From NCBI GenBank assembly GCA_905221605.1, contig CAJNDS010000676.1, forward strand, positions 64,001 to 91,490: a stretch of DNA of 27,490 nucleotides, read 5' to 3'. The number at the start of each line of letters is the position of its first letter. Positions within the stretch are counted from its first letter, which is position 1. The notes below the pieces were generated by a model that saw only the letters and a list, made by a program, of their open reading frames with translations, had not been told where the DNA came from and made no database searches. This document shows positions 1-8,242 of the stretch, in pieces. The stretch comes from Symbiodinium natans. Taxonomy: Eukaryota; Sar; Dinophyceae; Suessiales; Symbiodiniaceae. A program made the position numbers and the translations under genes.

Positions 1-370
1 CCAAACTACCCGAAAACCGACACAAAAAGCCCTAGACCCACGTGGCCTTGTCTTCGTGAGCCTGAACAGCTCAGTTCAGCTCGTATGGCCTTGGCAACCT
101 CTCCCTCCCCCCACCTCCCACTTCAAATCCCACCAACGACACGCGCTTCACAACCGATTTGTATTCTCCACAATTCCCTACACCGTAAACCCTATAAACT
201 TTATAAACCCTCTAAACCCTATAAACCCTACAAACCTAAACCCCAAGACAAGGGGCCCAGGTTTCCATGTCCTCCCACCAAAGTGGCCAGGCGCCCACGG
301 TCTCCACCTTACTTTCGCGCTTCTAAGCAAGGCTTCCGCACGTGGGCTCTTAGTGGAGTGCCAGTAGGGG
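1..370. other. Left-edge stretch without a supported gene
   Basis: No exon with convincing composition and splice signals was found. Positions 181-242 hold a degenerate run of CCCTATAAA/CCCTAAA-like units, a decayed relative of the telomere-like arrays seen elsewhere in the window. A minus-strand frame at about 240-345 is open but flanked by repeats and is not called. Confidence 0.4.
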
Positions 371-474
371 GAGTTTCCGAAAATAGGGGCACCCTTGTTG
401 GGGGTTCCGAGAGGTAAGGAATGTGTAGTATTTTGGGGTATCTTACGGGGTACCCGTATTTTGGGCAACCACCC
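371..474. mobile_element. Family C short inverted-repeat element (copy C1)
   Basis: About 100 bases with imperfect terminal inverted repeats: the left end reads GTTTCCGAAAATAGGGGCACC, and the right end, read on the other strand, GGTTGCCCAAAATACGGGTACC. The core AGGGGCACCCTTGTTGGGGG recurs in other copies near 3.7, 12.1, 17.0, 19.9 and 25.8 kb. No transposase is present, so it is non-autonomous. Read on the minus strand it starts right after GGGTG with GTTGCC, a possible 5' splice site, next to an open minus-strand frame at 475-520. Confidence 0.55.
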
Positions 475-479
475 TTTGA

Positions 480-1000
480 ATATTGCAAAGGACACTTCGC
501 ATGCGTTCCCACTCGGCTGGCCCGATCTCCTTCATGTCCGAGGTGCCGCATCGAAGGTGCGATTCGTGTGGATCTCCACAGGTAGGTCCTCGCAACCACC
601 AAACAAACAGGCGCAGAACACTTGAAGAACACGTTTAAAAAAACGAGTGGACGCAACATGCATCTTTTTTTTTGCACAACTCAGGCTCATAAGCTCCCTA
701 AGCCCTAAACCATGAACCCTTCTCTCCAACCCTAAGCCCGAAACCCTATATAGCTCGAACAGGCAGGCACTCCACATGCGCGCAAAACTCGTGCTGCTGT
801 CCTTGGAGAGGATCGGCGTGAAGCGGCAGGCCTCGCAGAAAAAACACACACACACACACACAAAAAAAAAAAAATCTCCGACACTTTAAAATGTAATACA
901 ATATGACATAACATAACGTAATCCAATATATACACATACACACCTACTGATGCCCTCCGAAAAGAACCCCCCCAAAAGCAAAAGGCAGCTTGAAGAAGGG
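480..1000. other. Intergenic or intronic stretch with microsatellite
   Basis: Contains a (CA)n run followed by poly-A at 845-874 and A/T-rich sequence at 880-940. A plus-strand frame at 774-845 beginning MRAKLVLLSLERIG is open and runs into the CA repeat; it may be an exon remnant but has no second exon to support it. Confidence 0.35.
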
Positions 1001-1002
1001 AT

Positions 1003-1071
1003 TTAAAGCTTCCAAAAGGGTCCCCAAGGCGCCATCTTCAGGCCCTTGGAGAGGTCCTCCAGGTTGAACAT
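1003..1071 (-). CDS. Short exon-like fragment, function unknown
   Basis: A 22-residue open frame beginning MFNLEDLSKGLKMAPWGPFW on the minus strand, with high G/C at third codon positions. It is preceded by CCAGGAGCCCTGCC, so it may begin at a 3' splice site CCCCAG|GAG instead of at the Met. A 23-base poly-G tract (plus strand 1109-1131) lies just upstream. No domain is recognised and no partner exon was identified, so it could be an isolated fragment. Confidence 0.25.
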   Translation of the reverse strand: MFNLEDLSKGLKMAPWGPFWKL

Positions 1072-1098
1072 GGCAGGGCTCCTGGGGCGACTTCGGAT

Positions 1099-1108
<10 letters not shown>

Positions 1109-1131
<23 letters not shown>
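1109..1131. repeat. Poly-G tract
   Basis: An unbroken run of 23 G on the plus strand preceded by poly-T. It belongs to a set of long G/C homopolymers in this window (also 3153-3174, 15,516-15,529, 19.08-19.19, 19.49-19.58 and 24.83 kb). Confidence 0.9.
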
Positions 1132-1227
1132 AGGGCAACAAAAAAAGCAGCCAGGTCACCCTCGCTTTTTTTTTTGCAATTTTTTGGCTGCCTTACTAGG
1201 TGCCTCTAAAAGGGAGTGAACATAGGT

Positions 1228-1330
1228 CCTAAACCTTAAACCCTAAACCCTAAACCCTAGACCCTAGACCCTAGACCCTAGACCCTAGACCCTAGACCCT
1301 AAACCCTAAACCCTAAACCCTAAACCTAAG
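1228..1330. repeat. Telomere-like array, CCCTAAA on plus, with CCCTAGA block
   Basis: About 14 heptamers. The central block is the variant CCCTAGA and the flanks are CCCTAAA. The same variant, in opposite orientation (TCTAGGG), forms a block in the array at 2575-2742. Confidence 0.95.
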
Positions 1331-1382
1331 AGGTATCTTGAGGGATCATGTAGGGGATAATTCTGGGGTCCGGAGCCCAAGT

Positions 1383-1478
1383 GTCAGTGCACCAAGGGCG
1401 GTGTTGCCGATGCAGCCTCGGGCCATCGCCGAGGTGGGCATCCACATGGACCTGTCCTTGTCGGAGTTTAGGGTTTAG
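1383..1478 (+). CDS. Exon-like fragment abutting a telomere-like array
   Basis: Plus-strand frame with high G/C at third positions (core MQPRAIAEVGIHMDLSLSEF), open upstream to about 1330. It runs straight into the array at 1467-1531, where the first repeat offers the 5' splice signal AGG|GTTTAG. No domain is recognised. This is one of many short coding-like pieces that end at a telomere-like array. Confidence 0.3.
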   Translation, partial: VSAPRAVLPMQPRAIAEVGIHMDLSLSEFRV

Positions 1479-1531
1479 GGTTCAGGGTTCAGGGTTTAGG
1501 ATTTAGGGTTTAGGGTTTAGGGTTAGGGGCT
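1467..1531. repeat. Telomere-like array, TTTAGGG on plus
   Basis: About eight TTTAGGG heptamers with TTCAGGG variants, ending in degenerate GGGCTTCGGGTTTCAGGG. The 1532-2110 stretch after it shows no gene I can support. Confidence 0.9.
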
Positions 1532-2111
1532 TCGGGTTTCAGGGCATCCGAACCATCTTTCGAAGACTCTAGAGCATTTTCGGACTTTCAGGCTTTGCGG
1601 ATCCCTCCGTCGAGGCTGTTTCCCGACCCCCTTCTGGTTTCTGCTAGTCATGTGCCTTCGTGGAATCCAAAGTTTGTCAGACGATTGGATCAATGCGAGA
1701 TCGGCTTAAGACTTGACGCCTGCAGGCTTGCGGCACCGACTGGCCGTTTTTGCAGACAAACGGCTGCCATGTGCGCAAATGCAGACCTTGGTCAGAATGA
1801 ACACGACTGACAAGCCCCCTACACGTCTCCAAACACCGCCTCTTACTTTTCTGTGTTTCCAATTGACAGTGCGGGTCTTTGACGCCTACGAGCAGCAAGC
1901 TCTCACAAAGCATTGAGAACATGGGGAAGTGCGCAGGATATCCGCGGCAAAGCCACGGAGGCACCACTTTCCTCTTGTCGTCGGAATCGGGACCCTTCCA
2001 TTCCAGCGTCAGTTGGGCCTGGCATATGGGCTCAAGTTGTAAGGCGGAGCAGCCTGCATTAGGACCTTGGGGACCAATTTGTGAATCCCTACACGGTTTT
2101 TTTGCGTCATG

Positions 2112-2231
2112 TAGGGTTTAGGATTTAGGTTTAGGGTTTAGGGTTGAGGGTTTAGGGTTTAGGGTTTAGGGTTGAGGGTTTAGGGTTCAGGGTTTAGGGT
2201 TTAGGGTTTAGGTTTAGGGTTTAGGGTTCCT
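2112..2231. repeat. Telomere-like array, TTTAGGG on plus
   Basis: About 16 heptamers with TTGAGGG, TTCAGGG and 6-base slips. It follows 580 bases with no supportable gene. Confidence 0.95.
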
Positions 2232-2289
2232 TGATAGGAACACAATAGCAGTACAGGGTATCTGACTCAATCACCCCCATTTTAGGGTT

Positions 2290-2576
2290 CATTTGGCCAA
2301 GTGATGTGTGTTCGGCATTGCCAACGTCGCATCGTCAATTGTCAATCTCTCCCCCCCACCCCGTGCTCGGAGGTTCATGGTACTCATTAGGCAATTCTAA
2401 CTGTACTAGTAACTGTACATATGACCAGATTAGGGCACTCAAGGGGCTTTTGAGTGGGTAGTAGGTACAGATGTAATTGGTTAACTAGCACCGTGAACCT
2501 CCGAGCGCCCGAACTGCAAACATGCCGGGGCTAGCATTGTCGAATTTCTCGTAGAAGTGCACCTTCCGCTTCGGAT
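2290..2576 (-). CDS. Two exon-like pieces joined across element A1
   Basis: On the minus strand, 2576-2499 reads as an open frame (PKRKVHFYEKFDNASPGMF then AVRALG). Removing 2498-2366, which begins GTTCAC and ends CCGAG, joins it in frame to 2365-2290 (core ERLTIDDATLAMPNTHHLAK) followed by TGA. Both pieces read like real protein, and the removed stretch is almost exactly element A1. Function is unknown. The left end meets a telomere-like array on the upstream side. The splice is inferred from GT/AG signals and one frame agreement. Confidence 0.4.
2365..2506. mobile_element. Family A inverted-repeat element (copy A1), possible intron
   Basis: 142 bases with terminal inverted repeats: GCTCGGAGGTTCATGGTACT at the left and its near-complement at the right (18 of 20 bases match). 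The core holds two spaced ACTGTAC motifs and TTAGGGCACT. It shares ends and core with A2 (4461-4607) and core with A3 (10,330-10,432). On the minus strand the terminal repeats supply GAG|GTTCAC and CTCCGAG|C. No coding capacity. Confidence 0.75.
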
Positions 2577-2742
2577 AGGGTTTAGGGTCTAGGGTCTAGG
2601 GTCTAGGGTCTAGGGTCTAGGGTCTAGGGTCTAGGGTTTAGGGTTTAGGGTTTAGGGTTTAGGGTTTAGGGTTTAGGGTTTAGGGTTTAGGGTTTAGGGT
2701 TTAGGGTTTAGGGTTCAGGGTGTAGGGCTTAGGGCTTAGGGT
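2575..2742. repeat. Telomere-like array with TCTAGGG block
   Basis: About 23 heptamers on plus. It starts with seven TCTAGGG variants, continues as perfect TTTAGGG and ends in degenerate CTTAGGG units. Confidence 0.95.
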
Positions 2743-2849
2743 CCGAATGAGCAACAGCCAAGCCAAAGTCTGCTCTACGCTTCAAGTGGCCACGCGCTGT
2801 GAGAAGCCCCTCGCTGTGGTTCGGGCTCAGCTGTCAGCTTGCCACAGCT

Positions 2850-2928
2850 AAACCCTAAACCCTAAACCCTAAACCCTAAACCCTGAACCCTGAACCCTGA
2901 ACCCTGAAACCCTAAACCCTAAACCCGC
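2850..2928. repeat. Telomere-like array, CCCTAAA on plus
   Basis: About 11 heptamers with CCCTGAA variants. The orientation is opposite to the array ending 108 bases before it. A short CA run follows at 2932-2940. A plus-strand frame at 2960-3205 is open but runs through poly-C and is not called. Confidence 0.95.
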
Positions 2929-3152
2929 AGACACACACACCTCAATCGGCCAGCTGCCCATGGTGAGTTCCTGCCGGTGCGGGTCACGCATCTGTCCGAA
3001 CCCTGAACATCGCCAAAAGCGTACAATGCAACACCCCTGCGCTGTCGATGATTCCGCACTTGCCTTAAAACGATGCGGCTATGCGAGACCCTGCTGGCCC
3101 ATTTCAGCTTTTGCAGCCAAGAGCCGGTTGTTCATGGCACAAAGCAAGGATT

Positions 3153-3174
3153 CCCCCCCCCCCCCCCCCCCCCC
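3153..3174. repeat. Poly-C tract
   Basis: Unbroken run of 22 C on the plus strand. Confidence 0.9.
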
Positions 3175-3255
3175 AGCCCACAAAGAGTCAAACCGAAACC
3201 CTTGAGGCTGGATAGCCATACCTTCAAACCCAAAAGCTGCTTCTAGTGATAAATT

Positions 3256-3400
3256 TCATTGGATCTTCATGTCGAAGGCAAGAAAGCTCGACCTGCACCG
3301 TGCCGAAGGGGGGGCCTTCTTGGCTTTGACCTCCTTCGACTTCGACCGGCATCCGGAGATCTCCAGGAACTGGCGCACGAGCAGCGGGTAAACTAAACCC
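3256..3400 (-). CDS. Exon-like fragment, function unknown
   Basis: Minus-strand frame with strong third-position G/C bias, core YPLLVRQFLEISGCRSKSKE. A plausible 3' splice site (GGGGTTTAG|TTTACC) precedes it near 3400. A second minus frame is also open in the last 60 bases, so the 3' end of the exon is uncertain. No domain is recognised. Confidence 0.35.
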
Positions 3401-3699
3401 CCAACATTTCGAAGCCTCGGCAGGTGGGCTACTTCTGACCCCCCCCCTGCATGATTCCCGAGTTTTCTTCTATTGCAAAGAAGGCCAGCGTGATCACAAG
3501 TCACAAGCAAACTTTGAACACCTGCAGCATATTGCTTCATAGGATGGTAAACAAATTATTCATGGACCATGTGCGCATGTGATTTCCCCATGCCTTCAAC
3601 GCTGAACACGTGTCCATGAGCACCAGCGGAAGTTCAACGAGCGGAACGGTACGAACAGAGAGCAACATAGCCTGCCTTTGAAGCTGAACGAGATCTGGG

Positions 3700-3798
3700 G
3701 CTTTACGAAAGTAGGGGACCCCTAAAACAGACCCCAAATTGTAGGATCCCCTTATCATAAGGACCCCAATAAGGTACCCCAACTTCGGAAACCACCAT
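3700..3798. mobile_element. Family C inverted-repeat element (copy C2)
   Basis: About 96 bases with ends CTTTACGAAAGTAGGGGACC and, read from the other side, GGTTTCCGAAGTTGGGGTACC. The minus-strand end reads GGTG|GTTTCCG, like the other copies. A plus-strand open frame (core KFNERNGTNREQHSLPLKLN, about 3606-3702) meets its left end. Confidence 0.55.
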
Positions 3799-3799
3799 C

Positions 3800-3904
3800 A
3801 TCTAGACGTTCATAAAATCAGGGAAGGCAACTCCTGCTTCTTAAAGGGGAAAAAGGATCCCTACAAGCAACCCTTAATCTTGTTCCCCTATATAACTCCC
3901 CCCC

Positions 3905-3943
<39 letters not shown>

Positions 3944-4320
3944 TATACCTTACCTAAGTGGCCCCCAAATTAACCCCGAACTAACACCCTAAGGTGGCTC
4001 ACAAGGGTCCGTTTGAACTTCCGAGTCTGAAGGAGCGCAACATGCGGTGCGCAAGCTTCTTGTGCGTCGGGATGAAGACGATCAAAGAGTGACTGGCTCG
4101 TACTTGCTGTACTGATTTTGCACAACGTCCGATGACCCCAGTGCTCCTTAAACTTTAAGGAAAGAAGTACAACAAAGATGCGTAACGAGGCTTGTTCTTG
4201 CGTAAACATCGCAGTCCCGGTGAACCGCCGCAAGAACACAAAGACCAGAAACGAGCGCAGAACTAAAAGAACGTAAGTATAAAACGAAACAAAAGAAACC
4301 GCTCCAACAAGCAGTTGGCA
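3800..4320. other. Stretch without a supported gene; TA microsatellite
   Basis: A (TA)n tract lies at 3906-3944. A minus-strand open frame covers 3970-4239 (89 codons) but has no splice or domain support and is not called. Confidence 0.4.
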
Positions 4321-4324
4321 TCTT

Positions 4325-4460
4325 CATGCACGCAGGCGCCGTACCGGAATACAACTGGCATGCCATGCATGCTGCACCAAGGAGCTCGAGTCCAGGACAA
4401 CAGGAGCCCGAAGTGAGAACCTCAGGACCTCCCTCAACAGAGCCAAGCTACCCGAGCTGC
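4325..4460 (-). CDS. Exon-like piece downstream of element A2
   Basis: On the minus strand, element A2 ends CCTCCAAG and is followed at once by an open frame (RSSGSLALLREVLRFSLRAP, then about 25 further residues) to a TGA near 4325. The arrangement repeats what is seen at A1 and A3: AG end of the element, then protein-like sequence. The upstream minus frame before A2 is open and in the same phase. Function unknown. Confidence 0.35.
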
Positions 4461-4607
4461 GCTTGGAGGTTCATGGTACTTGTTAACCAATTATTTCTAA
4501 CTGTACTTATAACTGTACATATAACCTTTTTAGGGCACTTAAGGGGCTGATAAGTGGGTTAGAAGTACAGTGATAAGTGGTTAATAGGTACCATGAAACC
4601 TCCAAGC
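4461..4607. mobile_element. Family A inverted-repeat element (copy A2), possible intron
   Basis: 147 bases with terminal inverted repeats (GCTTGGAGGTTCATGGTACT and its near-complement) and the family core: two ACTGTAC motifs, then TTAGGGCACTTAAGGGG. Same orientation as A1. On the minus strand it reads GGAG|GTTTCATGG at one end and CCTCCAAG| at the other. Confidence 0.75.
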
Positions 4608-4675
4608 AAGGACCCCAAGACCCCTCTCCCCCCCTTCCCCAACCCCAAACCCCCAAAATCCCGAAGTCCTTTAAA

Positions 4676-4753
4676 TCAGAAACCCAAGGCCTCCTTGTGC
4701 TGGATGAAGACGCGGGCAACATCGTTGGCGGTGAGGTAGAACTCGTAGGTGCC
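4676..4753 (-). CDS. Exon-like fragment, function unknown
   Basis: Minus-strand open frame of 25 codons (core GTYEFYLTANDVARVFIQHK) with nearly all third positions G or C, preceded by a good 3' splice site TTGTGCGTAG|GCACC and ending at TGA. It reads like a single internal exon. No family recognised. Positions 4840-5139 hold a further open minus frame of 99 codons without splice support, not called. Confidence 0.4.
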   Translation of the reverse strand, partial: GTYEFYLTANDVARVFIQHKEALGF

Positions 4754-5191
4754 TACGCACAAAAGAGATTTGCGGGGGTTTGGTTTTGCGGGGCCTGGGG
4801 CTCGGGGTTTCCTAAACCCTGAACCCTAAACCCAAACCCCTAATCAAGCCAAAACACCCTGAAAGTGCAAGGTCTCTGCTTGAGGCTTGCTGAAGATAGG
4901 GTTTCACATTGGCTTAGTGGCTTTGAGCTTGGCGCGCGGCGGAGCCTGCGGTTTGCTTCTTTGCTATGTTGTGAGAAAATGCCCAAATCATCGGTATTGA
5001 TGCAATCGAAATTTTTGGGAACCAACGCGGGCCTACTCCCACCAAGTGTCCCCCTGCATTCCTGAAGCGCGCCTGGCTCATTGACCATCAGAAGTCCCGT
5101 GAACCTGGCGAATGCACTCTCATGGGTCCGGGTGGTCACAGGAAGGGAAGTTCACCTGGCATCTCGGAGGTTTTCTAGGGTTTAGGGTGAC

Positions 5192-5368
5192 ATGGAACGG
5201 TACTTCGTCGTCACATGGGATTCAATCAGTGAAGCCTCAGATGTTGAAGAAACCAGCACTTACTTGCAGGTACCAGCAGCCTGCCGGCAAACTTATCGTT
5301 GTGCTGCAAGCCGGCCCAGCGTTTCCCGTTCGCGTAATCGAGCCTCGGCCCAATTGAGGTGTGAGTGA
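5192..5368 (+). CDS. Small open frame or first exon, function unknown
   Basis: ATG at 5192 opens a 58-codon frame beginning MERYFVVTWDSISEASDVEE and ending at TGA 5366-5368. CAG|GTACC at about 5269 could be a 5' splice site ending a first exon after YLQ. The same CAG could also be a 3' splice site (CTTACTTGCAG) opening a second frame (YQQPAGKLIVVLQAGPAFPV) up to 5357. The two readings are mutually exclusive and I cannot choose. It starts directly after a short telomere-like remnant. Confidence 0.3.
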   Translation: MERYFVVTWDSISEASDVEETSTYLQVPAACRQTYRCAASRPSVSRSRNRASAQLRCE

Positions 5369-5456
5369 CTGTGATCTGGCCAGTGCTCGCAAACTCACAA
5401 GGTGCTTCAAGTGTACCGCTCTGTGGTATTGTAGCTCCGGCCGCAAGAAGGCTATA
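5358..5456 (+). CDS. Possible remnant of a MYND-type zinc finger
   Basis: One plus frame reads DCDLASARKLTRCFKC followed by TALWYCSS, resembling the central part of MYND fingers (C-x2-C, several residues, then YC). Only part of the Cys/His ligand set is present: the first pair is incomplete and the terminal C, H and C are missing before the telomere-like array at 5464. It could be a truncated gene copy or chance. Confidence 0.22.
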
Positions 5457-5463
5457 TATAAGC

Positions 5464-5535
5464 CCCTAAACCCTAAACCCTAAACCCTAAACCCTAAACC
5501 CTAAGCCCTAAACCCTAAACCCTAAACCCTAAGCC
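5464..5535. repeat. Telomere-like array, CCCTAAA on plus
   Basis: Ten heptamers, two of them CCCTAAG. An open plus frame follows at 5539-5645 (core LPEAYDRRGCPPFIAFGVKT) and ends in the AT microsatellite. Confidence 0.95.
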
Positions 5536-5640
5536 TGGGTATTTCTTTGGCTCCCGGAGGCGTACGACCGCAGGGGGTGCCCCCCCTTCATCGCTTTTGG
5601 GGTCAAGACCGGCGCATGGAGTGCTTGCAACCACGACGAA

Positions 5641-5645
<5 letters not shown>

Positions 5646-5674
<29 letters not shown>

Positions 5675-5721
5675 TCTTAAAGAAAGGTGTGTACATACAT
5701 ATATATATATATACATATATG
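5646..5721. repeat. AT-dinucleotide microsatellites
   Basis: Two (AT)n tracts at 5646-5674 and 5695-5721. Confidence 0.9.
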
Positions 5722-5784
5722 TATTTGTATTGATATTTGTTTATTGATATGGAACTATGTATCAGCGATATTTTATATTTTTTA

Positions 5785-5844
5785 GTACATATACAACCAC
5801 TGACTGGGCTTTCAATACATATCCAACCACTGACTGGGCTTTCT
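5785..5844. repeat. Tandem duplication of a 30-base unit
   Basis: Two adjacent 30-base copies sharing CAACCACTGACTGGGCTTTC. The unit length is a multiple of three. Plus frames run open across it and continue to about 5970, where protein-like sequence (core RLKRRRTSAKQSLEVEISLF) meets a short TTTAGGG run. Confidence 0.8.
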
Positions 5845-6005
5845 GCGGGTATCTGTTACACTGTGCCATGCAGGGCGCCCTGCCCTGGAGAAGCGAGGCT
5901 CAAGCGCCGAAGAACGTCAGCCAAGCAAAGCTTGGAAGTCGAAATATCTCTTTTCGGAATCAGAAGAGGGCTTAGGGTTTAGGGTTTAGGGTTGATTCTC
6001 GGAAT

Positions 6006-6113
6006 CTTGGGATGTTCCCCCGACAACGAACAGGTTAATGGGGATGACAGTACCCCCCTACTTTAACCTTAAATCCCGGTTAAGGACTGTTAGTATGAGG
6101 GGGAACATCCCAG
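6006..6113. mobile_element. Family B inverted-repeat element (copy B1) with 7-base target duplication
   Basis: 108 bases with terminal repeats (CTTGGGATGTTCCCCC and its near-complement GGGGGAACATCCCAG). The direct repeat TCGGAAT flanks it at 5999-6005 and 6114-6120, as expected for a target-site duplication. The core AAGGACTGTTAGTAT is shared with copy B2. The right end reads CATCCCAG, a 3' splice signal on the plus strand. No coding capacity. Confidence 0.75.
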
Positions 6114-6236
6114 TCGGAATCTCAAACTGATTGGGGGGCTCAATCGAAGGGCTTGTCTTCTCCGTATCTCACTGCATCTGAGCGTCTTCGGCTTGACTTC
6201 CACCTGCAGGGAAGAAAACGTCTCTTGGTGTGCTAA
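6114..6236 (+). CDS. Exon-like fragment following element B1
   Basis: Starting at the base after the CCCAG end of B1, a 40-codon plus frame (SESQTDWGAQSKGLSSPYLT, then ASERLRLDFHLQGRKR) runs to a TAA at 6234-6236. The upstream plus frame at about 5880-5970 would join in phase if the intron began at the AGG|GTTTAG of the short telomere-like run before B1. Function unknown. A 177-codon plus frame at 6230-6763 lacks support and is not called. Confidence 0.3.
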   Translation, partial: SESQTDWGAQSKGLSSPYLTASERLRLDFHLQGRKRLLVC

Positions 6237-6792
6237 GCCAAAACCCATCCTATGCTGGGGTCTCGCTTTCAGATATTCGGCTGTCCACGAGACCAGCTCA
6301 CGCCCAAGAAACAAACAAATCTAAGACCCGAAGCCCTGCCTCCAATCCAGAAAACCCAAACACACCCCCCACTCAAAGCTCTTGCAACTGCCTTGTCCGG
6401 CATGCGGAACATGATGTTCGGGAAGGAGCAACTCCAGCCCTGCTTTTCAAACGTCTCTCTAATCATCTCTTAAGAGCAAAGGCAGTGATCATGACGCACG
6501 AACCTCGAAAGTCCCAACGCCTCAAGATCTGCTTTTCTGACTGGACCCTAAACCCTTCTGGGTTATGGTCATGGCTGACGTGGAGATACGTGGACTGCTT
6601 CGGGGCTCTAGGATTCGTACGGTGGTTCAGGATTCAGGGCAAGTGTGTGTGTGTTGCCATAATCGGAGAATGGACCAGGCAAAACGGTCGGTGTCCTGGT
6701 CCAAGTCATAGAAGTACTCTGCCTGCCATGCACACAGTCTGGCTTACAAGCTCCCAGCCCTAAACCTCCCAAAGCTCTTGCCCTTCTTGTAC

Positions 6793-6927
6793 CTTCTGAA
6801 GATGAATCATGAACGTTAGGCAGATATTCATGGAAAACATCCCCGCCTTGATCCCCGGCTGGAGGACGTTGTCCAGCAGCCACGCGTTGCGGTGGAGCAT
6901 GGTGAAGAGGTATCCTAAGGAGGTCAT
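6793..6927 (-). CDS. Exon-like fragment, hydrophobic, function unknown
   Basis: Minus strand, 45 codons from an ATG at 6927 to a strong 5' splice signal CAGAAG|GTACAAG at 6793/6792. It begins MTSLGYLFTMLHRNAWLLDN and continues with a hydrophobic segment (MFSMNICLTFMIHL) that could be part of a membrane helix. The reading remains open 11 codons into the putative intron. Upstream is a degenerate CCTAAA remnant. Confidence 0.4.
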
Positions 6928-6989
6928 GGGTTTAAGGTTTAGGTTTCGGGTTGAGCTGAAGCAATTTCTTGAGAACAGGAATTTCGTTG

Positions 6990-7315
6990 GTCCTGGTCAC
7001 GAGTAAGAAGTGCAAAGGGAACAAAGCCGACAAGCCATCATACAGACAATTGTGTTTTCGTTGGCATCACGAGCTACTCTTACACATGCGAATGAATCTG
7101 TGAGCAAAAAAACATCTGCAGTAGTGTTTGATGCAGGTGCTTCCACAGCAATCAGTGCGCAGGTACATCGTTTTCCTTTTGACTCGTTTACATGTGTAGC
7201 GATATACTCTCTATGTCTGCGGCGACGACTGCTCTGATGGGGATGACATGCAGTAGATGTGAGAAACCGGGCCGGCTCAACTTTCAGTCCAAACTCGAGC
7301 TGATAGGGCTGTCCT
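6990..7315. other. Coding-like stretch with open frames on both strands
   Basis: One minus frame is open for more than 100 codons (core QPYQLEFGLKVEPARFLTST) and would begin right after a CTAG at the edge of the array. A plus frame is open for 75 codons (7010-7237). Third-position G/C is low in both, so I do not assign a strand. The stretch may be exon, intron or both. Confidence 0.3.
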
Positions 7316-7421
7316 AGCCCTAAACCCTAAACCCTAAACCCTAAACCCTAAACCCTAAACCCTAAACCCTAAACCCTAAACCCCAAACCCTGAACCCCAA
7401 ACCCTGAACCCTAAACCCTAC
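7316..7421. repeat. Telomere-like array, CCCTAAA on plus
   Basis: About 14 heptamers with CCCCAAA and CCCTGAA variants at the right end. On the minus strand it lies between the exon-like pieces at 7517-7422 and 7315-6990 in TTTAGGG orientation. Confidence 0.95.
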
Positions 7422-7517
7422 AGCCAAAAGGGAAGCCAAGCATCCCATGTCCGATGCGGGGATGAGCTGATGAACGTCATCCGCCATGCAGGGCTTGTAG
7501 ACGAGGGCCAATTCATC
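7422..7517 (-). CDS. Exon-like fragment truncated at a telomere-like array
   Basis: Minus strand, beginning after a good 3' splice site (CTGCCTCAG|GATG): DELALVYKPCMADDVHQLIP followed by ASDMGCLASLLAV, then straight into TTTAGGG repeats, where GCT|GTAGGG or later G|GTTTAG could be a 5' splice site. Third-position G/C is high. No family recognised. Confidence 0.4.
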
Positions 7518-7555
7518 CTGAGGCAGCAAGGAACTGCCCCAAAACCCAAAACACC

Positions 7556-7626
7556 GCCCTAAACCCTAAACCCGAAACCCTAAACCCTAGCCCTAAACCC
7601 TAAACCCTAAACCCTAAACCGCAAAC
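7556..7626. repeat. Telomere-like array, CCCTAAA on plus
   Basis: About nine heptamers with a CCCGAAA and a 6-base slip. Confidence 0.9.
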
Positions 7627-7724
7627 CCACCGTAACTGGGCAGGGGCTTAGGTGGCATTTTCCAGCCTTAGGGGATTTAAGGGGCCAACAAATCCCGCAT
7701 TGGGGATTCTTGAGTTGTACTGAA

Positions 7725-7980
7725 TCATCAGAAGGGCTTGCGACAGCGCCACAGATAGGGTCGGCTACAACTCTCAAAAGAGCCACGCAAACAACTCTGT
7801 CTCTCTGCATGGGGAGGAAAGGCTCATGGTGCCCGTGCCCCACGCAGTGTCGTTTGAGCACCATCGGTCAGACTCGGTATTTGGTGCCAGCGTCCGGACA
7901 TCATCCGTTGATTTGAAAGAGCCATGGGCGCCGAAAGTTGGATGTGGACCAGAGCGCTTTCTAACACGGGGTGTCGGGTT
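7725..7980 (+). CDS. Exon-like open frame without a start codon
   Basis: About 85 codons open on plus after a TGA at 7722, with no ATG near the start, so an internal exon is likelier than a whole gene. Core segments are SHANNSVSLHGEERLMVPVP and FGASVRTSSVDLKEPWAPKV. It runs into a small telomere-like cluster at 7977. Other frames here are also partly open. No domain recognised. Confidence 0.35.
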
Positions 7981-8010
7981 TAGGGTCCCTAAACCCTAAA
8001 CCCTAAACCC
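7977..8010. repeat. Head-to-head telomere-like mini-cluster
   Basis: GGGTTTAGGG is followed at once by CCCTAAA repeats, so two short runs of opposite orientation meet at TCCCTAAA: a small inverted repeat of telomere motif. Confidence 0.85.
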
Positions 8011-8107
8011 TGCCAGTGTTCTGTCCCTTCCACTTTCCGCCGAGCAGCTCCCAGGGGCTCCACGGCGACACACTCCTTCGTGCCGCCGATCCGGAGATGC
8101 CTTCCAT
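8003..8107 (-). CDS. Short open frame next to telomere motif
   Basis: ATG at 8107 on minus opens a 34-codon frame starting MEGISGSAARRSVSPWSPWE with high third-position G/C. The last residues come from the telomere motif, so the true exon probably ends before it at AG|GGTTT or G|GTTTAG. Function unknown. Confidence 0.3.
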   Translation of the reverse strand: MEGISGSAARRSVSPWSPWELLGGKWKGQNTGRV

Positions 8108-8121
8108 GGGCGCTTAAAACG

Positions 8122-8242
8122 GCTTAGGGTTTAGGGGTTTAGGGGTTTAGGGGTTTAGGGGTTTAGGGGTTTAGGGGTTTAGGGGTTTAGGGGTTTAGGG
8201 GTTTAGGGTTTAGGGTTTAGGGTTTAGTGTTTAGGGCTTAGG
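8122..8242. repeat. Telomere-like array with an octamer TTTAGGGG block
   Basis: About ten units of the 8-base variant TTTAGGGG followed by ordinary TTTAGGG. Octamer homogeneity suggests local amplification after the variant arose. Confidence 0.95.

Noticed and set aside
2026-2040. Partial match to the dinoflagellate spliced-leader end (GGCTCAAG)
   Set aside because: Several mismatches further upstream and no adjacent exon. A relic leader cannot be argued.
6230-6763. 177-codon plus-strand frame
   Set aside because: Composition varies along it, third positions show no bias, and it overlaps the end of a better exon-like frame. Probably chance.
7118-7285. Plus-strand VVFDAGAS (retropepsin-like) and CSRCEKPG (zinc-knuckle-like), suggesting a retrotransposon
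   Set aside because: The Asp-Thr-Gly triad is broken, two zinc ligands are missing, the order is the reverse of that in retroelements, and a longer minus-strand frame covers the same bases.
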